NCBI GenBank assembly: GCA_963845895.1
Contig: CAWJTN010000001.1
Location: 558,001-622,000 of the forward strand
Length of the DNA stretch: 64,000 nt
Reading direction: 5' to 3'
From: CAWJTN01 sp963845895
GTDB taxonomy: Bacteria > Patescibacteriota > Microgenomatia > UBA1406 > GWC2-37-13
The position numbers and the translations under genes are program-made. Under the pieces are notes generated by a model that worked only from the letters and a program-made list of their open reading frames with translations, had not been told where the DNA came from and did no database searches. Positions 24,934 through 32,640 of this stretch are shown piece by piece (within the stretch, counting starts at the first letter, position 1; the number at the start of each line of letters is the position of its first letter).

Positions 24934-26562
24934 TCATTGTCCAAAATAAGTTTTCAAAAGTTCTTTTGCTAAAGGACCGGCAACACTTGATCCCTCTCCG
25001 CCCTCCTCAATCAATATGGTTAGGGCAATCTGCGGGTTGTCAAAAGGAGCAAAGACAGTGATCCAGGCATGCGGATTTTTTTCTTTGGACTGGGATTCTG
25101 CCGTACCAGTTTTGCAAGCAGTTTGCGGTTTGAAATCAAAAAGAGGCCAGCCGGTTCCTCCGGTTGAGCAGGCTTCTTTCATGCCTTCACGGATGAGGCT
25201 GATGGTCTTATCAGAGATAGGTAGCTTCTTACAATTAGGTCTATTGGTAAGGGGATCCTTCGACTCGCTTCGCTCGCTCAGGATGACACTTCGTGTCAAT
25301 TGCGGTTGACAGAGATATCCTTTGTTGGCAAAGACCGAGGTGACATCGTTAACCTGAATAGGCGTAACCAAGAGATAGCCTTGTCCGATTGATAAATTGT
25401 AGGTGTCTCCCGTATACCACTGTTCTTTTATAACTTCCTCTTTCCAGAACTCTGATGGAACCAATCCGTCGGCGTCATCAAGTCCAGAAGTTGTCGCCTT
25501 GCCGTATCCTAATATTTCTGCCCAGTAACTTATCCTGTTTGGAGTCAGAAGATCACCAACCTGGTAAAAAAATATGTCATTTGATCTTTGTATGGCTTTT
25601 ACAATGTCAATCATTCCTTCAGTCTTTCCATACTGCAGGTAATACCAGTTGCCAAAAGTTAGAGGCCCGGCATGTAGAATTCCGGTATCTTCAATAAGAG
25701 TCTTCTCGTCAATTTTTTTATCCTCAAGAGCTCCTGTCGCAAGAACTAATTTAAATATTGAGCCTGGCGGATAGGTAGCTTCTGTAGCTCGGTTAAACAG
25801 CGGTTTGTCTTTATCGTTAAAATATGAACTTAATGCTTTGTCATTTTCGTCTTCAAAATCTTGAGGGTTAAAAGAAGGAGAAGATGCTAAAGCAAGTATC
25901 TCGCCTGTTTGCGGATTGGTGGCAATTATTGCGCCTTTTTTCCCTTTTATTAAATTATAAGCCTTTTTTTGCAGTTTTAAATCTAAAGAAAGCTTTATAG
26001 TCTGTCCATCGACGGGCGGAAGAAGTGAAAGTGTGCGGACATAGTTTCCTTTTGCGTCAACCTCAATTAATTTTTTTCCATTCCTTCCCCTTAGATCACA
26101 GTCAAATATTTTTTCTACTCCTTTTTTACCAACCTTATCTCCGAGGTTAAGTTTATAAACACAAGGATCATTTTTAATATCGTTTTTGTCAGCTTTTTGC
26201 CTATATCCTATGATCGGAGCTAAGGCTTCCTGATTTGTGTAAGTTCTTGCTGATGAGACTCTCTCGGCAATTTTTTTTATATCCGCCGGAGAATTCTCTG
26301 CTATTAACAAACCCTTTCTGTCAACTATTGTACCTCGCTTAGGTTCAATGATAAGCTCTCTTATTCTATTTTGCTCGGACAGTCTTCTAAAATATTCTCC
26401 CTTTACCACAGTCAGTTGGAAAAGGCGAAGAACGATAATGAAAAAAAGACCGAAGATAAGAAAAATATAACCATATAAAAAAATATGTGAAGAAATTTTT
26501 CTGTTCGGCGTAAAATTCATTCCACCTGATCTACCTTTTGAAAATATTGGAAGTCTGATCAT
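24934..26562 (-). CDS. mrdA: Penicillin-binding protein 2 (peptidoglycan transpeptidase)
   Basis: A 542-residue protein with an N-terminal membrane helix (about 28-50), a dimerisation domain, and a transpeptidase domain. Active-site motifs: PPGSIFK (S-x-x-K, about 265), RSNDIFF (S-x-N) and CKTGTAE (K-T-G, about 483). It cross-links peptidoglycan during elongation. Shortly before the KTG box it carries an in-frame insert reading LSERSESKDPL, produced by a dispersed palindromic repeat (25253-25298), between the ANKGYLCQPQL and LPISDKTISLI segments. Confidence 0.92.
   Translation of the reverse strand: MIRLPIFSKGRSGGMNFTPNRKISSHIFLYGYIFLIFGLFFIIVLRLFQLTVVKGEYFRRLSEQNRIRELIIEPKRGTIVDRKGLLIAENSPADIKKIAERVSSARTYTNQEALAPIIGYRQKADKNDIKNDPCVYKLNLGDKVGKKGVEKIFDCDLRGRNGKKLIEVDAKGNYVRTLSLLPPVDGQTIKLSLDLKLQKKAYNLIKGKKGAIIATNPQTGEILALASSPSFNPQDFEDENDKALSSYFNDKDKPLFNRATEATYPPGSIFKLVLATGALEDKKIDEKTLIEDTGILHAGPLTFGNWYYLQYGKTEGMIDIVKAIQRSNDIFFYQVGDLLTPNRISYWAEILGYGKATTSGLDDADGLVPSEFWKEEVIKEQWYTGDTYNLSIGQGYLLVTPIQVNDVTSVFANKGYLCQPQLTRSVILSERSESKDPLTNRPNCKKLPISDKTISLIREGMKEACSTGGTGWPLFDFKPQTACKTGTAESQSKEKNPHAWITVFAPFDNPQIALTILIEEGGEGSSVAGPLAKELLKTYFGQ
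25253..25298. repeat. Dispersed palindromic repeat inside the PBP2 gene
   Basis: GGATCCTTCGACTCGCTTCG then CTCGCTCAGGATGACACTTC form nested inverted repeats. Read in frame on the PBP2 strand as LSERSESKDP. Same family as 815-834. Confidence 0.75.
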
Positions 26563-26572
26563 AATATGACGT

Positions 26573-26657
26573 TGTCATTACGAGGAGCGTTTAGCGACGA
26601 AGTAATCTCAAATTAAGAGAGATTGCTTCGCTTCGAAAAACATCGCTCGCAATGACA
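26573..26657. repeat. Long inverted repeat (TGTCATTACGAGGAGCG family)
   Basis: The outer arms TGTCATTACGAGGAGCG and its complement (CGCTCGCAATGACA) enclose inner arms AGTAATCTC / GAGATTGCT. An 85-bp intergenic hairpin between the nadE stop and the PBP2 start. Elements with this look are widespread as repeats in bacterial genomes; here it may also act as a transcript 3' end or barrier. Confidence 0.7.
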
Positions 26658-26659
26658 AC

Positions 26660-27427
26660 TTAAAGCAAATAAGGTAAACGATGCTTAAAGTCATTCATTT
26701 CAACTCTAGCTTTAACTTTTTCTGCGACTTTTTTGTCAAAACCTTCAGCAAGTAGTTTGTCAAAAGGGATCATGAGATCGAAATGTCTGTAAAGAATTTC
26801 ATCAGCCTCTTTATAACTGAATCCAAATTCGCCTTCATCGGTTTGATCTTGCCAAAACCCGGCTGTAGGTTTTTTATTTAAAATAAAAGCAGGTAGGCCA
26901 AGATATTTTGCCAGATCATATAGTTGGGTTTTATAGAGACTTCTTGCAGGTTCAATGTCGCTTGACTCATCTCCAAATCTTGTGAAATAACCCAAAAGAT
27001 GTTCGCTTTTATTTTCTGTACCGACGACCAATGCATTTCTTTTTTTTGCCTGATCAAAAATAAGTATCATCCTGACTCTTGCCATGATGTTGCCTTTTCT
27101 AACTATACTCAAGTTTGGATCGTAAAAGACAAAATCATCGACGAGTTTTTTTATGTTAATTTTTATTATATTGTCCTTGGGAATTTTAAGAAATTCGGTT
27201 ATCTTTAATGCATCTTTTTCTGCTTGCTTGTTAAGATTTCCGTAAGGTAAGATTAGAGGATAAACATTATTTTCTCCTAAGGCCTTAACGGTTAGGCTAC
27301 AGTTTACGCTTGAATCAATTCCTCCCGAAAGACCAATTACTGCTTTTGTAAACAACTCTTTCGCGAAAGTTTTTTTTAAAAAAGAAATGATCTTAGAACT
27401 TATTTTTTCCGGATTAATTTTTTTCAT
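26660..27427 (-). CDS. nadE: NH3-dependent NAD+ synthetase
   Basis: A 255-residue protein. The PP-loop SGGIDSS at about 34-40, and later GTENKSEHLLGYFTRFGDES and LYKTQLYDLAKYLG, are typical of NadE. It converts deamido-NAD to NAD with ATP and ammonia; no glutaminase domain is fused. It overlaps nadD (ATGA), making a two-step NAD operon. Confidence 0.93.
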   Translation of the reverse strand: MKKINPEKISSKIISFLKKTFAKELFTKAVIGLSGGIDSSVNCSLTVKALGENNVYPLILPYGNLNKQAEKDALKITEFLKIPKDNIIKINIKKLVDDFVFYDPNLSIVRKGNIMARVRMILIFDQAKKRNALVVGTENKSEHLLGYFTRFGDESSDIEPARSLYKTQLYDLAKYLGLPAFILNKKPTAGFWQDQTDEGEFGFSYKEADEILYRHFDLMIPFDKLLAEGFDKKVAEKVKARVEMNDFKHRLPYLL

Positions 27428-27990
27428 ATATTTTTATATAGATTGTGTTTATAGATATAAGACAAAACAGATTCAGGGATAAGACCCGTTACAGATAAAC
27501 CCTTAACTAAACGGTTACGAACAATTGAGGATGAAATATTTGTGGTAACAAGGTCACTTGATTTAATGGGAACAAACCTTTTTGGCAAAGTTTTAGGTAT
27601 GGGAAATCCGTTTCTTGGGAATACTAAAAAAGCCATCTCTTTAGTCAAGTCTTGCCTATTTTCCCAGCGATCAAACTCGGCCAAGATGTCGCTTCCTACT
27701 ATAAAATAAAATTTATGCGGGTAATTTTTTTTTAAAAAACTTACAGAATCAATGGTGTAGAGAAATCTGTTTTTGATCTCACTGTCGCAGACGTTAATCT
27801 GTTTTTCAGCAATCAGATTTGCCATGGCCAGCCTATCTTGGGCTGATTCAAAAGTTTTTTTCCATTGATGGCTGGGGTACGGCATAAGCCACACCTTGTC
27901 AAGTCCGACAACTTCAAGAGTTTGTCTTGCGACTAGAAGATGTCCAAAGTGTGGAGGGTCAAACGATCCGCCTAGTATTCCTATTCTCAT
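27424..27990 (-). CDS. nadD: Nicotinate-nucleotide adenylyltransferase
   Basis: A 188-residue protein. GGSFDPPHFGHL (the nucleotidyltransferase HxGH-type motif) is at the N-terminus and ISSSIVRNRL near the C-terminus. It makes deamido-NAD, the substrate of the overlapping nadE product. The ATG lies three bases from the end of a small GIY-YIG element, so its promoter may come from within or beyond that element. Confidence 0.93.
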   Translation of the reverse strand: MRIGILGGSFDPPHFGHLLVARQTLEVVGLDKVWLMPYPSHQWKKTFESAQDRLAMANLIAEKQINVCDSEIKNRFLYTIDSVSFLKKNYPHKFYFIVGSDILAEFDRWENRQDLTKEMAFLVFPRNGFPIPKTLPKRFVPIKSSDLVTTNISSSIVRNRLVKGLSVTGLIPESVLSYIYKHNLYKNI

Positions 27991-27992
27991 GT

Positions 27993-28314
27993 ACCCTGTT
28001 AAATAAGATTTAATAAATTTATAATTTAAAATAATTTTTCATTCTATTTCTTAAAAACATTTTTCCCAAATAAGTTTTCAAATATTTTTCTCTATGGAAT
28101 GAGTCTTCACGATTTAAACACGCCTCATAGTATATCAATTTAAGAGGTCTTCTGTTTTTTGTGGAGATGGAAAGACCTTGTTGATGTTGTTTAAATCTTA
28201 CTATTAAATTTTTTGTGCAACCAGTATATAATTTTTTATCTTTTAGTGATTTAAGAACATAAACGTAGTAAAACATAATTCTATTAAATAAAATTTAATA
28301 GTATTTAACAGGGT
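27993..28314. mobile_element. Minimal GIY-YIG element with 13-bp terminal inverted repeats
   Basis: ACCCTGTTAAATA (27993-28005) and TATTTAACAGGGT (28302-28314) are perfect inverted repeats bracketing a single 85-codon GIY-YIG ORF. An inner stem (CTATTAAATAAAATTTAATAG) lies at 28281-28301. It is wedged between nadD and a glycosyltransferase gene whose stop codon starts within the right end. Mobility is inferred from the structure. Confidence 0.6.
28019..28276 (-). CDS. Small GIY-YIG nuclease-domain protein
   Basis: An 85-residue protein of the UvrC N-terminal-like single-domain type. YYVYVLKSLKDKKLYTGCTK gives the two motif strands (VYV...YTG), followed by R in LIVRFKQH and E in REKYLKTYLG. 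Such mini-proteins are scattered as mobile or selfish ORFs in many genomes. Here it is enclosed by inverted repeats. Confidence 0.88.
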   Translation of the reverse strand: MFYYVYVLKSLKDKKLYTGCTKNLIVRFKQHQQGLSISTKNRRPLKLIYYEACLNREDSFHREKYLKTYLGKMFLRNRMKNYFKL

Positions 28315-29573
28315 CAAGAAACAAAATAACCTTGACTAAAGAAACCAAGCATTATTATATGAAATATTGCAAAGATTAGAACCAGAGTTATTTTGATAAG
28401 CCGGTTTTTAATTTGGGAAAGATAGAGGAAAAAGGAGATTGAAAAAAGAGCATAACGGGGAATAGAGGAAAGAGTGCCCGTTAAAGTTGGTAAAAGAAGA
28501 TTGGCGAACGAGAAAAGATTTAGACCAAGTAAAATTGATGGATCCTGTCGCGGATTTCCCTCCCGCCAGTGCTCACTTCGTTGCGCGCTGTCGGGAGCCC
28601 TTCCTTCCGCGCCACCCATCAATTTTAGTAAATCTAGAATGAGAATTATTAGAACAAAGTTAAATACTGCAAATTCGAAAAGGGCAATAAAGTATTGAAA
28701 ATTATGGTTAGCTGTCAAAAATATATTTATATATCTATAATAAACCTGAGGAAGAAGTATCAAATTAGATGTTCTGTTAGCGCCGAAAGCCCATTGGGAA
28801 TGAAGAAACATAAGAGCATCTCCGGTAGTTAACCAGAGATATAAACAATATATGAGCAGCCCTATAATTGGTGAAATAGCAGTTAGTAGATAGTAGTTAG
28901 AAGTTAGGTCGGTAAAATTTAATTTTTTTAATTTTGATTTGTGATTTTGACTTTTGATTTTTAACTTTTGAATTAGTTCAATGCTTATTGGAATTATTAA
29001 AAATACCCCAACCAGTCTGGTTAAAGAAGACAAAATTGCAAATATTGCTGCCAACGAATATTGTTCTTTTTTTAAAAAATAGAGCGAGGTGATTAATAAA
29101 AAGAAAAAGAGCCCTTCAGTATAAACCGCCCCAAAAAAAAATGAGGTTGGAAAAAATAAAAGAAAGAGAATAGTTAAAATTGTTGGATTGTTCCATTGTT
29201 GGTTGTTTTTAAAAAGGAGTTTTAAATATTTTGAAAAAATATAGAGTCCTAAAAGAAAGGAAAGGTTAGAAATAACTAATCCCGCTATTAAATAATTGTC
29301 TAAAAACAACAGTCCTAAAAATTTTATAAGAAGCGGATAGAGAGGGAAAAAAGCCTGTTCATATTGAGAGTATCCGTTTTTTGCAATCATCAAATAATGC
29401 AAACCATCAAAGTTGGCTAATGAAGTAATAAAGTTAGAAAGATGAAAGTCGGCCAATAACTCCTTATAAGGGAAAAAACCAAGATAGGGAATGAAAATCT
29501 TAGAGACTACGATGATCAATAAATCAAGGATGCGAAAGGTCGTGAATACAAGCAAAATTAAGAAAAAATCCAT
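28314..29573 (-). CDS. Polytopic membrane glycosyltransferase (PIG-V/GT-C type)
   Basis: A 419-residue protein with about ten membrane helices. The first loop has NFDGLHYLMIAKNGYSQYEQ, then AFFPLYPLLIKFL, typical of the dolichol/undecaprenol-dependent GT-C mannosyltransferases of the PIG-V group (catalytic Asp in FDG). Two repeat-derived in-frame inserts are visible: KLKIKSQNHKSKLKKLN followed by SNYYLLT (AT-rich repeat) and EGRAPDSAQRSEHWREG (49-bp repeat). Both fall in loops between helices. Confidence 0.75.
   Translation of the reverse strand: MDFFLILLVFTTFRILDLLIIVVSKIFIPYLGFFPYKELLADFHLSNFITSLANFDGLHYLMIAKNGYSQYEQAFFPLYPLLIKFLGLLFLDNYLIAGLVISNLSFLLGLYIFSKYLKLLFKNNQQWNNPTILTILFLLFFPTSFFFGAVYTEGLFFFLLITSLYFLKKEQYSLAAIFAILSSLTRLVGVFLIIPISIELIQKLKIKSQNHKSKLKKLNFTDLTSNYYLLTAISPIIGLLIYCLYLWLTTGDALMFLHSQWAFGANRTSNLILLPQVYYRYINIFLTANHNFQYFIALFEFAVFNFVLIILILDLLKLMGGAEGRAPDSAQRSEHWREGNPRQDPSILLGLNLFSFANLLLPTLTGTLSSIPRYALFSISFFLYLSQIKNRLIKITLVLIFAIFHIIMLGFFSQGYFVS
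28556..28604. repeat. 49-bp repeat, copy 1 (inside glycosyltransferase gene)
   Basis: Identical base for base to 42024-42072. It contains GCCAGTGCTCACTTCG and GCGCGCTGTCGGGAGC. Outer flanks GATGG/CCATC form an inverted repeat around it. Here the gene reads the reverse strand in frame. Confidence 0.85.
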
Positions 29574-29690
29574 ATGTTAATTATACCTGAAAACGTAGAC
29601 CACCCTGTATTCTGAAACAAATACGCACCCAAATTCCCAAATCCATTATTTCATTCTAAAACAAAAACTACTTTTGTAGTGGAGACGATT

Positions 29691-30353
29691 TTACTTTTTT
29701 AAAACTATGAAATATTCCTTTTTTGGGAGCTGTTTTTGGAAGTTTAAAATTCGGTTAACGTCTCTAATTTGCGACTGATGCTTTTTCATCGCTTCCACTT
29801 TTTTCTCCCATACGGAAGAGGTGTCGATTACGATGTCTATATCTGATTTTTTATAACCGGGCGGGAAGTAGATAAAATATTCAGACATTCTTTCCCTCAT
29901 TTTTTTAATTAGCCAATCAGGTAAACAATAGTAGCAAAGTTTCTTAATATAAGCCGATTTTTGGAAGACATAGGTAGTAACCATAGAGACCGTCATATGA
30001 TCGATGTGTCCCGAAACACCCCTAGGTTCAAAAGTAATTAAAATTTGAGGTTTCAAAAAGTCAAGTTTTTCTTTAATCGCGGAAGCCAATTTATGGTAGA
30101 GATTGTTACAAAGGGTTCCGTCTTCAAATCCAAGAAAATATACTTTTTTAACACCTAAAATATTAGCAGATTTCATTAACTCTTTTTCTCTAATATTCGC
30201 AATGTCTTTAACTTTTCCTTCAAGTCCAGCCTCACCTTTGGTGGCGCACAGAAGATAGACATCGTTCTCTTTGGACAGTTTGGCAATCGTTCCGCCCGGA
30301 CCAAACGCTTCATCGTCAGGATGGGCAAGTATGCAGACGACAGATTTTCTCAT
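29691..30353 (-). CDS. PIG-L/LmbE-family deacetylase
   Basis: A 220-residue protein. AHPDDEAFGPGGT carries the zinc-binding His and Asp-Asp, and SGHIDHMTVS the distal His pair. The family removes acetyl groups from GlcNAc-linked substrates; surface glycan or glycolipid metabolism is likely given the nearby glycosyltransferases. The frame is open to 30422, but MRKSVVCILAHPDDE at 30353, nine bases after a TATAAT box, is the natural start. Confidence 0.9.
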   Translation of the reverse strand: MRKSVVCILAHPDDEAFGPGGTIAKLSKENDVYLLCATKGEAGLEGKVKDIANIREKELMKSANILGVKKVYFLGFEDGTLCNNLYHKLASAIKEKLDFLKPQILITFEPRGVSGHIDHMTVSMVTTYVFQKSAYIKKLCYYCLPDWLIKKMRERMSEYFIYFPPGYKKSDIDIVIDTSSVWEKKVEAMKKHQSQIRDVNRILNFQKQLPKKEYFIVLKK

Positions 30354-30432
30354 TGAGTAAATATTATAACAATAGTATAAGCTAAATTGTCGTAGTTTTT
30401 TGGTAAAATATTTATAGTTCAAGCTTTGACAC

Positions 30433-30506
30433 AGAGCGTAGCTTAGATGGTTAAAGCGTCAGGCTGGGGGTCTGAAGATCGAGGGTTCGAGCCCCTCCGC
30501 TCTGAC
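30433..30506 (+). tRNA. tRNA-Pro(GGG)
   Basis: Seven-pair acceptor CAGAGCG/CGCTCTG with A73. D-arm GCTT...AAGC. Anticodon stem TCAGG/TCTGA with loop CTGGGGG, giving GGG and G37. T-arm GAGGG/CCCTC type with TTCGAGC. CCA not encoded. C1-G72 and A73 are usual bacterial tRNA-Pro identity features. Confidence 0.93.
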
Positions 30507-30539
30507 CTATAGTATTAAGAAAGATAATTTAGTAAAAGT

Positions 30540-31415
30540 ATGATAGAGGTAAAGTGCGATTACTGTGGTAATGTATTTTATCGAGAATACCGAAGAATTA
30601 ATGAAAATATCACACGCTGTTGGAGACAATTTTGTTCTTTAGATTGCCAATACAAAGCTAGGACCAAGGCAAAAGAATATAAATGTGCCAATCCCAAATG
30701 CAATAAAGTTTTTAAAAGAGCTCCTCATGAGATTTCCTCTTCAGGAATCTGTTTCTGCTCAAATTCGTGCGCAGCTAAGATTAATAATAAAAGACGAGTT
30801 GAAAAATTACCAAAAAAGTATTGTTTAAATCACCAATGTAATAAGGTAATTTCAAGACGTAATAAGTTTTGTTCCAATAAATGTCAAGGTATTGTTAAAA
30901 CTATTTCTGATGCAGTAAATAAAAAAAGAATCATTCAAAAAATTCAAAAGTTTTATAAAATTTACCAAAGAATTCCAATGAAAAAAGAAATGTGGGGGAT
31001 TTATAAACCAGCAAGAAAGATTTTCGGTAATTGGAATAAGGCAATAATAGGCGCCGGTTTTAAACCCAATCCAGTTAAGTTTGCCAAGAAATATATTGCT
31101 AATGATGGACACAAATGTGATTCTTTAGCAGAAAAAATTATTGATGACTGGTTTACTGCAAGGAAAATAAAACACTTACGTAATGTCCCCTATAAGGAAA
31201 CTAAATATACTGCTGATTTTAAGGTTGATACGACATTAATTGAGTTTTTTGGTTTGTCGGGAGAGTTAAAAAGTTATGATGAGTTAATGAGAAAGAAACT
31301 AACAATAATCAAGGAAAGAAAACTTAAGCTTATTTCTATTTTTCCAAAAGATTTGTTCCCTAAATCTAGATTAAATGAAATCTTGAGAATGGAAGAATTA
31401 TTAGGGCGTGCGTAA
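30540..31415 (+). CDS. Zinc-finger endonuclease-like protein (predicted Vsr/PD-(D/E)xK homing type)
   Basis: A 291-residue protein. Three Cys-pair zinc modules lie in the first 120 residues (CDYCGNVF, FCSLDCQYK, CANPKCNKVF, FCSNSCA, KFCSNKCQG). A basic middle with repeated PARKIFGNWNKAI motif suits DNA binding. The C-terminal domain has CDSLAEKIIDDW, YTADFKVD and IEFFG, then RKKLTIIKERKLKLI, resembling Vsr/EDxHD nucleases. It lies directly between an intact tRNA-Pro and a tRNA-like 3' fragment overlapping its stop codon, a typical homing setting. Confidence 0.7.
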   Translation: MIEVKCDYCGNVFYREYRRINENITRCWRQFCSLDCQYKARTKAKEYKCANPKCNKVFKRAPHEISSSGICFCSNSCAAKINNKRRVEKLPKKYCLNHQCNKVISRRNKFCSNKCQGIVKTISDAVNKKRIIQKIQKFYKIYQRIPMKKEMWGIYKPARKIFGNWNKAIIGAGFKPNPVKFAKKYIANDGHKCDSLAEKIIDDWFTARKIKHLRNVPYKETKYTADFKVDTTLIEFFGLSGELKSYDELMRKKLTIIKERKLKLISIFPKDLFPKSRLNEILRMEELLGRA

Positions 31416-31416
31416 T

Positions 31417-31444
31417 ATCGCCGGTTCAAGTCTCGCCGCCCCGA
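31417..31444 (+). tRNA. 3' fragment of a tRNA-Pro-like gene (T-arm and acceptor strand)
   Basis: GCCGG-TTCAAGT-CTCGC folds as a T-arm (4 of 5 pairs including one G-U), followed by acceptor strand CGCCCCG and A73. Over about 29 bases it matches the 3' end of the upstream tRNA-Pro at about 21 positions. No matching 5' half (CGGGGCG) is seen. It starts right at the endonuclease stop codon. Confidence 0.5.
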
Positions 31445-31464
31445 CAACAGAAGTTTTATTATCA

Positions 31465-31968
31465 CTAGGGGATTATAGGTTTTCCTGAAATTGTAGTTCC
31501 TCCAACTCCTTGATATCCTGCTTTAGTAATCTGTGGAAGATTCAAGAATCTCGCCGCCTCGTGATATACACCATTTAGAGTTCTTATTGGCTCTTTTTTT
31601 GATAATGATCTAAGCTCAGAAGCTCTATCTAGCAGCACATCCTGTGCTGCTTTTAATTGTAATTCCGAGGCTTGATTAGGATTTTTAAGCACTTGAGCAA
31701 TTTCTTTCCATAAAGAATGTTCACGTGGGCCTATTTCAATTCTATGAATCTTTAATTGTCCATCATCTATTACAGGATAATCCATTTCTGTAGGTTTTTC
31801 TTCTGACATAGCTGTAAAATATTCAGCTAAAACATTGGCACATTTTTGTACCTCTTCTGATGTGGCAGGATGTGACGCAACAGCATTAGATACAGCATAC
31901 ATCTCTTTTTCTATTTCTTCGATAGGACGTTGCCGAGTAACTGTTTCTGTCTGAAGATCAAAAACCAT
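31465..31968 (-). CDS. Hypothetical cytoplasmic protein
   Basis: A 167-residue protein, helical, with no membrane segment or signal. It starts MVFDLQTETVTRQRPIEEIE and ends GVGGTTISGKPIIP. Unrecognised. Composition is similar to the small proteins of the cassette region at 58-62 kb (Glu/Gln/Ala-rich, Pro-rich tail), but no copy of the cassette repeat was found beside it. Confidence 0.5.
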   Translation of the reverse strand: MVFDLQTETVTRQRPIEEIEKEMYAVSNAVASHPATSEEVQKCANVLAEYFTAMSEEKPTEMDYPVIDDGQLKIHRIEIGPREHSLWKEIAQVLKNPNQASELQLKAAQDVLLDRASELRSLSKKEPIRTLNGVYHEAARFLNLPQITKAGYQGVGGTTISGKPIIP

Positions 31969-32071
31969 ATTTAAAATATCTAAAAATTAAATAAAACGTT
32001 TGATAAAGCATATCAAAGAAATTATACAACTGTCAAGTTTCCCTTTTTTAAGAACTTTGTCAAATATGCAT

Positions 32072-32079
32072 GATATAAT
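32072..32079 (+). promoter_or_regulatory. Extended -10 promoter (TGATATAAT), leaderless start
   Basis: TGATATAAT ends six bases before the ATG at 32086. This decides the start in favour of ATG 32086 over an in-frame TTG at 32080. Confidence 0.55.
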
Positions 32080-32085
32080 TTGATC

Positions 32086-32547
32086 ATGATCGAAAAACGT
32101 CCAAGCTGGGATGAGTATTTTTTGCACTTAGCCAAGGTTGTGAGAGAAAGAGCTGATTGTACGAGAAGAAAGGTCGGCGCAATAATTGTTAGAGATTTTA
32201 GAATAATCTCGACCGGTTACAACGGTACGCCCCATGGCATAAAAAACTGTTCAGAAGGAGGTTGTGAGAGGTGTAGAAGAAGGGATAAAAAAGAGATTAA
32301 CTGGTACGAGTATGAAGAAAGTTGCATCTGTATCCATGCAGAACAAAATGCGATAATTCAGGCCGCATATCTTGGAACATCTACCAACAATGCAACGCTT
32401 TACTCTACGACCTCACCCTGTTCTTCCTGTTCTAAAATGATAGTTAATGCTGGGATAAAAAAAGTAATATTTCATGATCTTCATCATGATGAGAATGGCC
32501 CTGATATTCTTAAAAAAGCAGGAATAGAAGTAGTAATAAAGAAATAA
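32086..32547 (+). CDS. dCMP deaminase
   Basis: A 153-residue protein. The zinc site is formed by CIHAEQNAI (His, catalytic Glu) and SPCSSCSKMI (C-x2-C). TSTGYNG-like ISTGYNGTPHGIKNCSE and the Cys-rich insert CERCRRR are typical of ComEB/dCMP deaminases. It supplies dUMP for the thymidylate synthase at 47.3 kb. Confidence 0.92.
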   Translation: MIEKRPSWDEYFLHLAKVVRERADCTRRKVGAIIVRDFRIISTGYNGTPHGIKNCSEGGCERCRRRDKKEINWYEYEESCICIHAEQNAIIQAAYLGTSTNNATLYSTTSPCSSCSKMIVNAGIKKVIFHDLHHDENGPDILKKAGIEVVIKK

Positions 32548-32640
32548 TAATTTCCAATTTCCAAATCTCAATTTTCAATGAATCTCAAATTTTCAAAATT
32601 TAATTTTGCATTTTGCATTTTGACTTTTGCATTTATCTAC
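32548..32640. repeat. AT-rich repeat forming the start of the next gene
   Basis: Monotonous units of the type CAATTTTCAAATTTT and TTTTGCATTTTGACTTTTGC. The same texture occurs at 28.9 kb and 45.4 kb. The ATG and most of the signal peptide of the following gene lie inside it. Confidence 0.55.

Noticed and set aside
32080..32085. TTG start of dCMP deaminase at 32080
   Set aside because: It lies inside the promoter spacing; ATG 32086 fits the leaderless pattern.
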